The notes: a model not told the origin generated them from the sequence alone. Shown: positions 1 through 6,994, counted from the stretch's first letter. The stretch is DNA of 12,641 nt from Alphaproteobacteria bacterium (GCA_005884715.1 VAZZ01000081.1:1-12641); one strand, 5' to 3'. Program-made: numbers and translations.

Positions 1-1
1 C

Positions 2-1687
2 AGCCGCGCCGGCATGACCGACGGGCTTGAGAGCATCATCAAGAACTATGTCGATCAGGTCGAGCGTGCTCGCACGGATCTGTCGGCCTATGTCGATCAG
101 GCCGGCAATGAGATCGCCGGACGTGTCGATGACTCGACCGGGCGCCTGTATTCAAGGCTCGATGACGTGGCCCGCACCATCCAGGTCGGCATCGAGGAGA
201 ACAGCAATTCGATGGTGGAGCGCCTGACGGCGACGACCGAGCTTGCCTCGAATACGATTGGCACTTCCGGCTCCAAGCTCGAATCCATCATCAAGACCTA
301 TATCGATCACGTCGATCGCGCCCGCGGTGGGCTGGAAACCTATGTCGATGAGGCGGGACTGCATATCGCAGGCCGCCTGGACGATACCGCCGGCCGCCTG
401 TTCGCCAAGCTCGATGAAACCGCGCAGACGATCAATGTCGGCGTCGCGGAGAACACCCACGCGATGGCCGAGCGCTTGAATGCCTCGACCGAATTGGCGG
501 CATCGACGATCGCCGCCGCCAGCGACAAGCTGATCAGCCGGGTCGATGAGACTTCCGGCCGCGTTGTCGGCCATATTAACGTGTCGAGTTCGCAGCTCGT
601 CGCCAGCATGGATCACGCGGCATCGGGTATCCTCAATCAGCTCAATGTTGCGGGCACCGAGATCACCGCCAAGGTCGAGGACACCACGACCCGGTTCTTC
701 AACGTGCTGGGCGATCAGACTTCCCTCGTCACCTCAAAGCTCGATGAATCAGCCAATCATCTGGCTGGCGTCATCGGAGATTCATCTCAGCAGATGGAGA
801 ACCGCATCGAGGAAGCGGCCGAACGGCTGTTCGGACATATGGGCGCCACCGCGACCGCCATCACCGGCAAGATCGACGAGACCACCAACGGCGTCTATGC
901 GCGCTTGCGCGACACCGCCTCCGGCATCACCTCCGACCTGCAGACGACGGGTTCCGCGGTTACCGACCTCGTCGCCTCGACGGGCTCGGCGATCACCGCC
1001 CATATCCGCGAAACCTCCGACATCGTCACGCGCCAGATGCAGGAATCCGGCATCGGTGTTTCGCAGAATATCGAAGGGGTGGGCGGCATCGTCACCGAGA
1101 AGCTCATCGGCGTCTCGGACGGTTTCGTCCAGAACGTCAACCGCGCGCGCGACGACGTGTTCAACCTGCTCGAGAACGCCTCGTCGCAGATGACCGACAG
1201 GCTCGAGGAGACCACCCATCAGCTGTTCGGCAGGCTTGAGCGCTCGTCGGGCGATCTCACCTCCCAGCTCGAACAGACCACCCAGCAGCTGTTCGGCCGC
1301 CTCGAAAACACCTCCGGCCAGCTTACCGCGCAGCTCGAAGAGACGACCACGCGCATCACCGACCATATCAGCGGCACCGCGAACCTGGTCACCTCGAGTG
1401 TCGGGCGCGTCGCCGGCGATCTCACCAAGGATCTGCAAGATACATCGAGGCTCGTCACCTCGCAGCTCGATGAGACCTCGGGCCGCCTGACCTCGACGCT
1501 CGAAAGCACCGCGGCACAGCTGTTCTCGCAGCTCAACCGCACTTCGGACGACTTGGGTTCGCAGCTCGTCGAGACTTCCGACCGCCTGACCACGCAGCTC
1601 GAAAGCACCTCGGCGCAGCTGTTCTCGCAGCTCGACAGCGCCTCGAGCCGCCTCGGCAACCAGTTGAGCGAGACGTCCACCAGATGA
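2..1687 (+). CDS. Giant 11-residue-repeat (apolipoprotein-like) polar-growth protein, GPR/RgsE-like, internal segment; 5' end outside window
   Basis: The frame is open to the left edge, so the true start lies outside the window. The product is almost entirely helical repeat. Residues 5-88 and 89-172 (counted from the ATG at 14) form an 84-residue tandem duplication, each copy beginning LESIIK. The later part is built of 11-residue units ending in L-[ED] or similar, such as ETSDRLTTQLE then STSAQLFSQLD. There are no cysteines, signal peptide or membrane segments. This composition fits the very large coiled proteins of Hyphomicrobiales to which Agrobacterium GPR and Sinorhizobium RgsE belong; these assemble at the growing pole. 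The family assignment comes from remembered family features, not a search. The frame ends at TGA 1685-1687, but the 11-residue pattern continues without a phase slip in the frame starting at 1684. This is therefore one piece of a larger gene, not a natural C-terminus. Confidence 0.75.
   Translation, partial: SRAGMTDGLESIIKNYVDQVERARTDLSAYVDQAGNEIAGRVDDSTGRLYSRLDDVARTIQVGIEENSNSMVERLTATTELASNTIGTSGSKLESIIKTYIDHVDRARGGLETYVDEAGLHIAGRLDDTAGRLFAKLDETAQTINVGVAENTHAMAERLNASTELAASTIAAASDKLISRVDETSGRVVGHINVSSSQLVASMDHAASGILNQLNVAGTEITAKVEDTTTRFFNVLGDQTSLVTSKLDESANHLAGVIGDSSQQMENRIEEAAERLFGHMGATATAITGKIDETTNGVYARLRDTASGITSDLQTTGSAVTDLVASTGSAITAHIRETSDIVTRQMQESGIGVSQNIEGVGGIVTEKLIGVSDGFVQNVNRARDDVFNLLENASSQMTDRLEETTHQLFGRLERSSGDLTSQLEQTTQQLFGRLENTSGQLTAQLEETTTRITDHISGTANLVTSSVGRVAGDLTKDLQDTSRLVTSQLDETSGRLTSTLESTAAQLFSQLNRTSDDLGSQLVETSDRLTTQLESTSAQLFSQLDSASSRLGNQLSETSTR
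26..529 (+). repeat. 84-residue (252-bp) tandem duplication inside the giant repeat protein
   Basis: Copy 1 spans 26-277 and copy 2 spans 278-529. Both encode LESIIK, then Y-[VI]-D-x-V-[ED]-RAR, then YVD-[QE]-AG, then IAGR-[VL]-DD, then ERL-x-A-[ST]-TELA. The copies are diverged but collinear with no gaps. The duplication may continue beyond the left edge. Confidence 0.85.
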
Positions 1688-2946
1688 CCACGCAGCTCGA
1701 GGACACCTCGAGCCGCATCTTCGATCAGCTCGACACCACCAGGACATCGATGACCGAGCGGCTGGAGCTCACGGCCACGGACGTCGCCGAACGCCTCGAT
1801 CGCGCCGGCAATTCCATGTTCACGCGCATCGACAACACGGTGCGCGATCTCGGCGAGCGCTTCGATGTGGCGACCGATCTTCTCGACAAGATCACCACCG
1901 ATGTCTCCGGGCGCATGGAAGGCGCCAGCCAGTCCTTCGCGCAGACGCTCGACAGCGCCTCAACGACCATCCTCACCAATCTCGGCAAGGCGTCGGACGC
2001 CTTCTCCGAGGGGCTTGGCCAGACGACATTGCAGATTTCCGGCCAGTTCGAGCAGCAGAGCGGCCTCCTCGTCGATCATATCGACCGGGCCGCCCGCGAC
2101 CTCGAGCGCACCGCCTCGGGCTCGACCAAGAAGCTCGAAGAGGCCGGCGGCAAATTCGCCAAGCATCTCGAGACGGCCAATTCCTTCCTGGCCAATCAGC
2201 TGTCGACCACCGCGGGCGCCATCGATGAGCGTCTCGAAGGCATCAGCATGCAGCTCACCGGCAAGCTCGAGACCGCCGGCAGCCGCATTTCCGAACGCCT
2301 CGAGGACGTCTCCGGCGTCGTGCAGAAGTCGCTCGACAAGTTCAATACCGACATGGAACACATGTTGACCAGTCGCGAGGATACTCTTGGCGGCCTGGTC
2401 GACACACTGGGCAAGCGCGCCCATGACGTCGATACGATGATGCGCAACTACATGGGCCAGATCGAGGAATCGCTGAGCTCGGCCGAACGGCGCTCCGCCG
2501 AAGTCGGCAAGTTCATCGCCGAGAACACCACCCAGGTCGCGGCCAATCTGGAGAAGGAGATCCGCAAGCTCGAAGCCTCCTCGGACACGCAGATTTCCAA
2601 CGCCGCCCGGGTCATGCGCGAGCAGCATGAACGCGCCATCGCAGCCATGAACCAGATGATGGCGGAGACGGCGTCGGGCTTCCAGCAGACCGCCCAGGAT
2701 ATGCGCGTCACCGCCCAGCAGGTCGTCAAGGATATCGAATCCGCCCGCAACGAGCTGAAGCGTGCCATCTTCGATCTGCCTGACGAGACGCGCGCCAATG
2801 CCGATGCGATGCGCAAGGTGGTGGCCGATCAGATTTCGGCCCTCAACGCGCTCGCCGACGTGGTGAAACGACAGTCGAGCGCCCTCGATCTGTCCGGACC
2901 GGGCATTTACATGCCATCGGAACGGGGGACCGGCTCGGGAAAATAG
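1684..2946 (+). CDS. Continuation of the giant repeat protein (GPR/RgsE-like), second frame segment
   Basis: 420 codons continue the protein read upstream. The first residues (MTTQLEDTSSRIFDQLD) match the preceding repeat LTTQLESTSAQLFSQLD position for position, with Met in the Leu slot. About 200 residues of 11-mer repeat follow, then a longer coiled-coil region (about residues 220-400) rich in Glu, Lys, Arg and Ala. The end is a conserved-looking stretch: ELKRAIFDLPDETRANADAMRKVV, then ADQISALNALADVV. In family members as I recall them, a proline-rich linker and a C-terminal helical domain come next; here they lie in the -1 frame. The ATG overlaps the previous stop as ATGA, so termination-reinitiation could make it a separate protein, but there is no strong Shine-Dalgarno sequence. 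The frame stops at TAG 2944-2946, directly after a G GGA AAA heptamer. Confidence 0.75.
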   Translation: MTTQLEDTSSRIFDQLDTTRTSMTERLELTATDVAERLDRAGNSMFTRIDNTVRDLGERFDVATDLLDKITTDVSGRMEGASQSFAQTLDSASTTILTNLGKASDAFSEGLGQTTLQISGQFEQQSGLLVDHIDRAARDLERTASGSTKKLEEAGGKFAKHLETANSFLANQLSTTAGAIDERLEGISMQLTGKLETAGSRISERLEDVSGVVQKSLDKFNTDMEHMLTSREDTLGGLVDTLGKRAHDVDTMMRNYMGQIEESLSSAERRSAEVGKFIAENTTQVAANLEKEIRKLEASSDTQISNAARVMREQHERAIAAMNQMMAETASGFQQTAQDMRVTAQQVVKDIESARNELKRAIFDLPDETRANADAMRKVVADQISALNALADVVKRQSSALDLSGPGIYMPSERGTGSGK

Positions 2947-2990
2947 AAGGCGCCGGGTCCACTGCTCCGCCCCCCAGGACCTCCGGCGCC
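2937..2990 (+). promoter_or_regulatory. Candidate -1 ribosomal frameshift signal: slippery heptamer, stop, spacer, hairpin
   Basis: Positions 2937-2943 read G GGA AAA in the frame of the 1684-2946 segment, a fit to the X XXY YYZ rule. Gly and Lys tRNAs could re-pair on GGG AAA after slipping back one base. The next zero-frame codon is TAG. After a 5-nt spacer (2944-2948), GGCGCCG at 2949-2955 pairs with CGGCGCC at 2984-2990. After a 2-nt bulge, GGTCC at 2956-2960 pairs with GGACC at 2977-2981, leaving a 16-nt loop. A G-run at 2924-2928, 8 nt upstream of the heptamer, could act as an internal Shine-Dalgarno-like stimulator. No T-run follows the hairpin, so it is not an intrinsic terminator. 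The alternative is a one-base deficit in the G5 or A4 run. Confidence 0.45.
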
Positions 2991-3518
2991 CAGAAAAAAG
3001 AAATCGAGCGGAGCGATATTGAGCCAGGAGCTCAACTGAGAGGCCGTATCGAAGATGAGCCGGCGCCAAGGCCGCGCCCGAGCGAGGCCCTGACGCGGCC
3101 CTCCAATGGCTCGGATCGCAAGGCCAAGCAGCCGCAACTCTCGCACGCTTTGTCGCGCGAGGCCGAAACGCTCACCCGCAAGCTCAATAGCGCGGCGCGC
3201 GATATCGTCGAGGCGATCGACGGCGACCTGCAACGCGACCTCGAAAAGCGCTTCACCGCCGGCGAAGGCAATGTCTATACCCTCTATCTCATCGAGGATC
3301 GTGCCAGGCGCCTGCCCAAGCTCATCGAGCGCCGCTACAAGAGTGAACGGCTGGTGCGCGGCCGGGTCGATGCCTATGTGCGTCTGTTCGAACGGCTTCT
3401 CGACACCTTTGCGGAAACGCCGCAGGGCGACCAATTGGTCGATGCCTCCCTTGCATCGGAATCGGGAAAGCTCTACCTGCTGCTGGCCCAAGCCTCTGGG
3501 CGGATCAGCCCGCAATAA
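2946..3518 (+). CDS. C-terminal domain of the giant repeat protein, in -1 frame relative to the preceding segment
   Basis: This frame is open from upstream of 2946 to TAA 3516-3518. It begins with a Pro/Arg/Ser-rich linker (about 65 residues). A helical domain follows from about 3150, containing ARDIVEAIDGDLQRDLEKRF, then GEGNVYTLYL and near the end SGKLYLLLAQASGR. From memory, the C-terminal domain of Hyphomicrobiales giant repeat proteins has the same plan (R-x-x-x-GE-x-NVF-x-RxLY ... SGKVYTMLAHASGR). The frame contains no ATG at all. The only early start-like codon is TTG 3150, with no Shine-Dalgarno sequence before it. Independent translation is therefore unlikely, and the domain is probably reached by frameshifting, or the frame break is a sequence error. 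The stop lies 12 nt before dgcN. Confidence 0.7.
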   Translation, partial: EGAGSTAPPPRTSGAQKKEIERSDIEPGAQLRGRIEDEPAPRPRPSEALTRPSNGSDRKAKQPQLSHALSREAETLTRKLNSAARDIVEAIDGDLQRDLEKRFTAGEGNVYTLYLIEDRARRLPKLIERRYKSERLVRGRVDAYVRLFERLLDTFAETPQGDQLVDASLASESGKLYLLLAQASGRISPQ

Positions 3519-3530
3519 CAGGTAGCGATT

Positions 3531-4541
3531 ATGGATATTGCCAAGCCCTATCTCCTGTTCCTGGGAGATGTGAAGGACCAGCTTGCGGCCAAGACGGCGC
3601 AAGGCGTCGTCGACTGGCGCCCCGACTGGTGCATCGGCCAGGTGCGCCTCGAAGGCTGCAAGGCCGATTGCGGCTTGCAGGACATGACGATCAGCGAGGG
3701 CAAGGCGAAGGGTGCGCGGACCATGGTCGTCGGCGTCGTCAATGCCGGGGGCGTTTTGCCCGATCACTGGGTGAGCCGCATCGTCGAAGCCCTGGATCAG
3801 GGGCTCGATGTCGCAACCGGGCTGCACAAGCGTCTGGGCTCGGTACCGCAGATTGCCGCCGCGGCTCTACGCAACGGCCGCAAGCTCCATGATATCCGTT
3901 ATACCGAGATGACCTTCGCCACCGGCAAGGGCACCAAGCGGCCGGGCCTCAGGCTCCTCGCCGTCGGCACCGATTGCTCGGTCGGCAAGAAATACACCAC
4001 GCTTGCCATCGACAAGGAAATGCGCGTCCGCGGCATGAAATCGGACTTCCGCGCCACCGGCCAGACCGGCGTCCTGATCTCGGGCCGCGGTGTGGCGCTC
4101 GATGCGGTCATCGCCGATTTCATCGCCGGCGCGGCCGAATGGCTGAGCCCGGCGAACGATGCCGACCATTGGGACATCGTCGAAGGCCAGGGCTCGCTGT
4201 TCCATCCCTCCTTTGCCGGCGTGACGCTGGGCCTCCTCCATGGCGCGCAGCCCGATGCCTTCGTCGTCTGCCATGAGCCGACGCGCACCCGGATGCGCGG
4301 CGTCGAGCATCCGCTTCCCTCGATCACCGACGTCATCGAGCGCACCATCATCGAGGGCCGCCTCACCAACCCGAAGATCGCCTGTGCCGGCATCGCCATC
4401 AATACCGAGAACCTCAACGAGAAGGACGCATTGGCGATCCTCGATCGCACGGCGAGCGAGCACGGGTTGCCCTGTGTCGATCCGATCCGCACCGGCACCG
4501 GCCCGATCGTCGATCTCCTGCAGCAGCGCTATCACGCGTGA
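3531..4541 (+). CDS. dgcN: D-glutamate N-acetyltransferase DgcN (DUF1611 family)
   Basis: 336 residues, full length for DUF1611 proteins. The C-terminal half has a P-loop-like motif, VGTDCSVGKK (residues 145-154), then an EGQG motif (218-221) in WDIVEGQGSLFHPSF and an HEPTR stretch (from 248). The N-terminal third forms the small domain usually found with DUF1611. DgcN enzymes acetylate D-glutamate with acetyl-CoA to N-acetyl-D-glutamate, which DgcA then converts to the L form; this was shown for marine Proteobacteria, and here it is inferred by family and by pairing with dgcA. The ATG at 3531 lies 12 nt after the stop of the giant repeat protein, with an AGGT a few bases upstream, so co-transcription with that gene is possible. 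dgcA follows on the same strand after 111 nt. Cytosolic, with no signal peptide. Confidence 0.85.
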   Translation: MDIAKPYLLFLGDVKDQLAAKTAQGVVDWRPDWCIGQVRLEGCKADCGLQDMTISEGKAKGARTMVVGVVNAGGVLPDHWVSRIVEALDQGLDVATGLHKRLGSVPQIAAAALRNGRKLHDIRYTEMTFATGKGTKRPGLRLLAVGTDCSVGKKYTTLAIDKEMRVRGMKSDFRATGQTGVLISGRGVALDAVIADFIAGAAEWLSPANDADHWDIVEGQGSLFHPSFAGVTLGLLHGAQPDAFVVCHEPTRTRMRGVEHPLPSITDVIERTIIEGRLTNPKIACAGIAINTENLNEKDALAILDRTASEHGLPCVDPIRTGTGPIVDLLQQRYHA

Positions 4542-4618
4542 TGGCATTGGATTGCTCTCTCAACCCTATTTTCCCTCCCCCTTGCGCTAACCCCCACCCA
4601 CAAGGGAGAGGAGAACGA
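4542..4618 (+). repeat. dgcN-dgcA intergenic stretch with a partial REP-like unit
   Basis: The gap contains CCCTCCCCCTTG (4573-4584) and CAAGGGAGAGG (4601-4611), which can pair and resemble half-units of the larger palindromic repeats near 7800 and 10530. The right arm also supplies a strong AGGAG ribosome-binding sequence at 4609-4613. Confidence 0.5.
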
Positions 4619-4666
4619 ATGACCATCCTGGCAGAACCTCTTCCGGACGCTGGTGATGAAGCGTAG
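4619..4666 (+). CDS. Possible 15-codon leader peptide overlapping the dgcA start
   Basis: ATG 4619 follows AGGAG (4609-4613) by 5 nt, the best ribosome-binding site in this part of the window. It encodes MTILAEPLPDAGDEA and stops at TAG 4664-4666, inside the first codons of dgcA in a different frame. dgcA itself has only weak Shine-Dalgarno character, so translational coupling from this short frame is plausible. The peptide has no run of a single amino acid that would suggest attenuation. It could also be a chance open frame downstream of a repeat-derived purine tract. Confidence 0.3.
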   Translation: MTILAEPLPDAGDEA

Positions 4667-5639
4667 CCTCACAATCGCGCATGAGAGCTGGCCGATTGCC
4701 GGCTCTTTCACCATTTCGCGCGGCTCCAAGACTAAGGCCGACGTCGTGGTGGTTACGCTCGAAGAGAACGGCATTGTCGGCCGTGGCGAATGCGTGCCCT
4801 ATCCGCGCTATCACGAGACGGTTCCCCAGGTCATTGCGGCGCTGGAAGCAGCTCGCGGCCTGATCGAGGACGGTCTCGCGCGTGACGGGATCGCCCGCTT
4901 TGTTGCCCCAAAGGCGGCGCGTAACGCGCTCGATTGCGCCCTGTGGGATCTGGAGGCCAAGCGCAGCGGAAGGCCTGTATGGCAACTCGCCGAGCTCTCA
5001 GAGCCAAAGCCGGTGATCACCGCCTATACGCTGAGCCTCGACACGCCGCAGGCCATGGCGCAAGCAGCTACTGCCGCGGCCGATCGCCCGCTCCTCAAGC
5101 TCAAGCTCGGCCGCGAAGGAGACGAAGAGCGTATCTGGGCCATCCGCGAGGCCGCGCCCAAGGCGCGCCTGATCGTCGATGCCAATGAAGGCTGGAATGA
5201 TGCCGCCTTGCCCCGCATGCTCGCCGCTTGCGCCGAAGCTGGCATTGAGCTGGTCGAACAGCCGCTGCCGGCTTCTTCGGACGAGGCTCTCAAATCCGTA
5301 GACCGGCTTGTCCCCATCTGCGCCGATGAATCCGCGCACGATGTCGAGGGGGTTGCGGCACTTCTGGGCAAATATGACGCGGTCAACATCAAGCTCGACA
5401 AGACCGGTGGCCTGACCGGGGCGCTTGCTCTGGCGCGCGCCGCCCGTGCGGATGATCTCAAGATCATGGTCGGCTGCATGCTGGCGACCTCGCTTGCCAT
5501 GGCGCCGGCGATGCTGCTGGCGCAATTCGCCAGCGTCGTCGATCTCGATGGTCCGCTGCTCCTTAAACAAGACCGCTCGCCCGGCATCACTTATGCGGGA
5601 AGCCTGATGCATCCGCCACCCCGGGCCTTGTGGGGCTGA
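4653..5639 (+). CDS. dgcA: N-acetyl-D-glutamate racemase DgcA (enolase superfamily, dipeptide-epimerase-like)
   Basis: About 328 residues, normal for the enolase-superfamily epimerases. Counting from GTG 4653, the catalytic KxK is K149-L-K151, the metal ligands are D176 (in DANEGWN), E202 (in VEQPLP) and D225 (in CADES), and the opposite-face lysine is K247 in NIKLDKTGG. These are the two-lysine 1,1-proton-transfer residues of L-Ala-D/L-Glu epimerase relatives. Next to a DUF1611 gene the better call is DgcA, which converts N-acetyl-D-glutamate to N-acetyl-L-glutamate. The start is GTG 4653 or ATG 4656; N-terminal MKRSLTIAHESWPIAGSF matches the usual beginning of this family, and no upstream in-frame ATG exists before TGA 4620. 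The C-terminus (HPPPRALWG) looks natural although its last 53 nt overlap the convergent MFS gene. Confidence 0.85.
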   Translation: MMKRSLTIAHESWPIAGSFTISRGSKTKADVVVVTLEENGIVGRGECVPYPRYHETVPQVIAALEAARGLIEDGLARDGIARFVAPKAARNALDCALWDLEAKRSGRPVWQLAELSEPKPVITAYTLSLDTPQAMAQAATAAADRPLLKLKLGREGDEERIWAIREAAPKARLIVDANEGWNDAALPRMLAACAEAGIELVEQPLPASSDEALKSVDRLVPICADESAHDVEGVAALLGKYDAVNIKLDKTGGLTGALALARAARADDLKIMVGCMLATSLAMAPAMLLAQFASVVDLDGPLLLKQDRSPGITYAGSLMHPPPRALWG

Positions 5640-6786
5640 TCCGCATCACGATGAAAGCGAGCCCGCCCGCCACCAGCGACATGGCGGCCATGGCGAGATA
5701 GGCACGTCCGGCGAATGCGCCGAAAAGCGGTCCGGCCGCCGCCGTGGCCAGCATCATGAACAGGCCTGCCGAGCATGCCGCATAGAGGCCTTGCGCCGAA
5801 TTGCGCAAGTGACCCGGCACATTCTGCATCAGGAAATGCAGCGTCCCGAAATGAGTGAGGGCGAAGGTCAGGGCATGCAGCACCTGCAATGGCATCAAGA
5901 GCCATAGAGCCGGATCGAAGGCCGTCGCGGTCCAGCGAAACACTCCGGCAATGCAACCGATCAGGATGAGGACGATCGGCGCAAATGCCGGGATCAGCCG
6001 GCCCGAAAAGAAGAAGAACACGACTTCCGCGACGACGCCGATGCCCCACAGGATGCCGATCGTCGCTTTCGAATGTCCGAGGTCTTCCCAATGCAGCGAG
6101 CCGAAGCCATAGAGCAGCGCGTGGCTGGCCTGGGCCATGCTCACGGCCAGGAGGAAAATCACGAAGATCCGCGATCGGAAAAGCTTCAATACATCGCCTG
6201 GGCCGGCTCTCGTGCCCGACTGGCCGGCACCGCCTTGCGGCTTGAGATCGGGAAGGGCAAAGGCCGCGAGCCCGAGCGCCCCATAGCTTACCGAGATCAG
6301 CAGAACCGCGGCACTTGTCGGCATCCATTCAAGCGCAAAGCCTGACACCAGAGTGCCGATGATGAAGCTGACCGATGCCCACAGACGCTGCTTTCCATAA
6401 TCGAGACCGGCTTTGGCGCTTTCGACGATCGCGAAATTCTCGGCGATGGGCCCGACCGGCGACAGAAAGACGGACGCCAATGCAGCGACCAGGAAGATCG
6501 CTTCGAAACCCTGCATGAAGCTCAACAGCAGATAGCTCGCCGCGCACAGGAGGGGAAACAGCCTGATGAGCGGAACCGGACGCTTGTATCTGTCGGCCAG
6601 GAAGGCGCCGAGCGGTGCTCCAAATGTCCGGATGATGATCTGGCCGGAGAGGACGGCGGCGATTTCCGCCGTCGTCAGGCCGCGATCCGCCAGCCACAGC
6701 GGCAAAAACGGCAATTGCACGCCCAGGCCCAGGAACAGGAAGGACATGAAGAAACAGAGGCGGAAATTGAGAGCCTGAGGCTGCAT
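5587..6786 (-). CDS. MFS transporter, MFS_1-like (3-phenylpropionate/HcaT-type family)
   Basis: 399 residues from ATG 6786 (codon 6784-6786). A TTG at 6861 would add 25 polar residues and is less likely, because MQPQALNFRLCFFMSF leads straight into the first membrane segment. About 12 hydrophobic segments are visible, split by a central loop (LKPQGGAGQSGTRAGPGD). The segment-1 motif LPFLPLWLADRGL, the motif-A-like GAFLADRYKR, and DYGKQRLWASVSFI after segment 4 are typical of the MFS_1-like/HcaT group. The substrate cannot be read from the sequence. Its 3' end overlaps dgcA by 53 nt tail to tail. A role in acidic amino-acid uptake with dgcN-dgcA is conceivable but unsupported. Inner membrane. 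Confidence 0.85.
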   Translation of the reverse strand: MQPQALNFRLCFFMSFLFLGLGVQLPFLPLWLADRGLTTAEIAAVLSGQIIIRTFGAPLGAFLADRYKRPVPLIRLFPLLCAASYLLLSFMQGFEAIFLVAALASVFLSPVGPIAENFAIVESAKAGLDYGKQRLWASVSFIIGTLVSGFALEWMPTSAAVLLISVSYGALGLAAFALPDLKPQGGAGQSGTRAGPGDVLKLFRSRIFVIFLLAVSMAQASHALLYGFGSLHWEDLGHSKATIGILWGIGVVAEVVFFFFSGRLIPAFAPIVLILIGCIAGVFRWTATAFDPALWLLMPLQVLHALTFALTHFGTLHFLMQNVPGHLRNSAQGLYAACSAGLFMMLATAAAGPLFGAFAGRAYLAMAAMSLVAGGLAFIVMRISPTRPGVADASGFPHK

Positions 6787-6882
6787 CGGAGCCGATGAGG
6801 AGGTGTTCTGGCGCGTGAACAGGAAAAGTGGATGCCGGTTTTCCGTCCGATCACGCGCCAAATTAAGATTTCGATCACGTTC

Positions 6883-6913
6883 ATCACTTCAGGTCGAAAT
6901 GACCTGAAGTGAT
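6883..6913. repeat. Perfect 13-bp inverted repeat with 5-bp spacer between divergent genes
   Basis: ATCACTTCAGGTC (6883-6895), spacer GAAAT, then GACCTGAAGTGAT (6901-6913). It lies upstream of both the MFS gene (-) and the 6995 gene (+), so it cannot be their terminator, and no T-run follows on either strand. It could be an operator for a dimeric repressor, a 5' UTR hairpin, or a dispersed palindromic element. The region 6787-6994 shows no clear -35/-10 pair that I would defend. Confidence 0.7.
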
Positions 6914-6994
6914 CATGATCTAGAGCCTCTAAACCAAACGCTAACCAGTTTCCACAATAATTGCCGAATAGTTAGTATGTGCGGAGTGATCGCA

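Noticed and set aside
1671..1690. Programmed frameshift at the first junction (about 1684)
   Set aside because: The codons TCC ACC AGA TGA do not offer an X XXY YYZ slippery site, and no downstream hairpin at the right spacing stood out.
782..1747. 321-codon minus-strand open frame opposite the first repeat segment
   Set aside because: It mirrors the repeated plus-strand codons and gives a periodic but meaningless product.
2949..2990. Hairpin after TAG 2946 as an intrinsic terminator
   Set aside because: No T-run follows; the next bases are A-rich (CAGAAAAAAG), and the coding-like frame continues to 3518.
1960..3827. Long minus-strand open frames (369 and 306 codons) opposite the repeat protein and dgcN
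   Set aside because: They are antisense shadows of GC-rich coding DNA, with low-complexity Arg/Gly/Asp-rich products, no domain and no ribosome-binding site. The plus strand has clear family features.
5591..6697. Minus-strand open frames of 245 and 122 codons inside the MFS gene
   Set aside because: They lie in another frame of the same strand and lack membrane segments; the 5587-6786 frame has about 12.
6787..6861. TTG 6861 as MFS start
   Set aside because: It would add 25 polar residues before the first membrane segment; ATG 6786 fits the family better.
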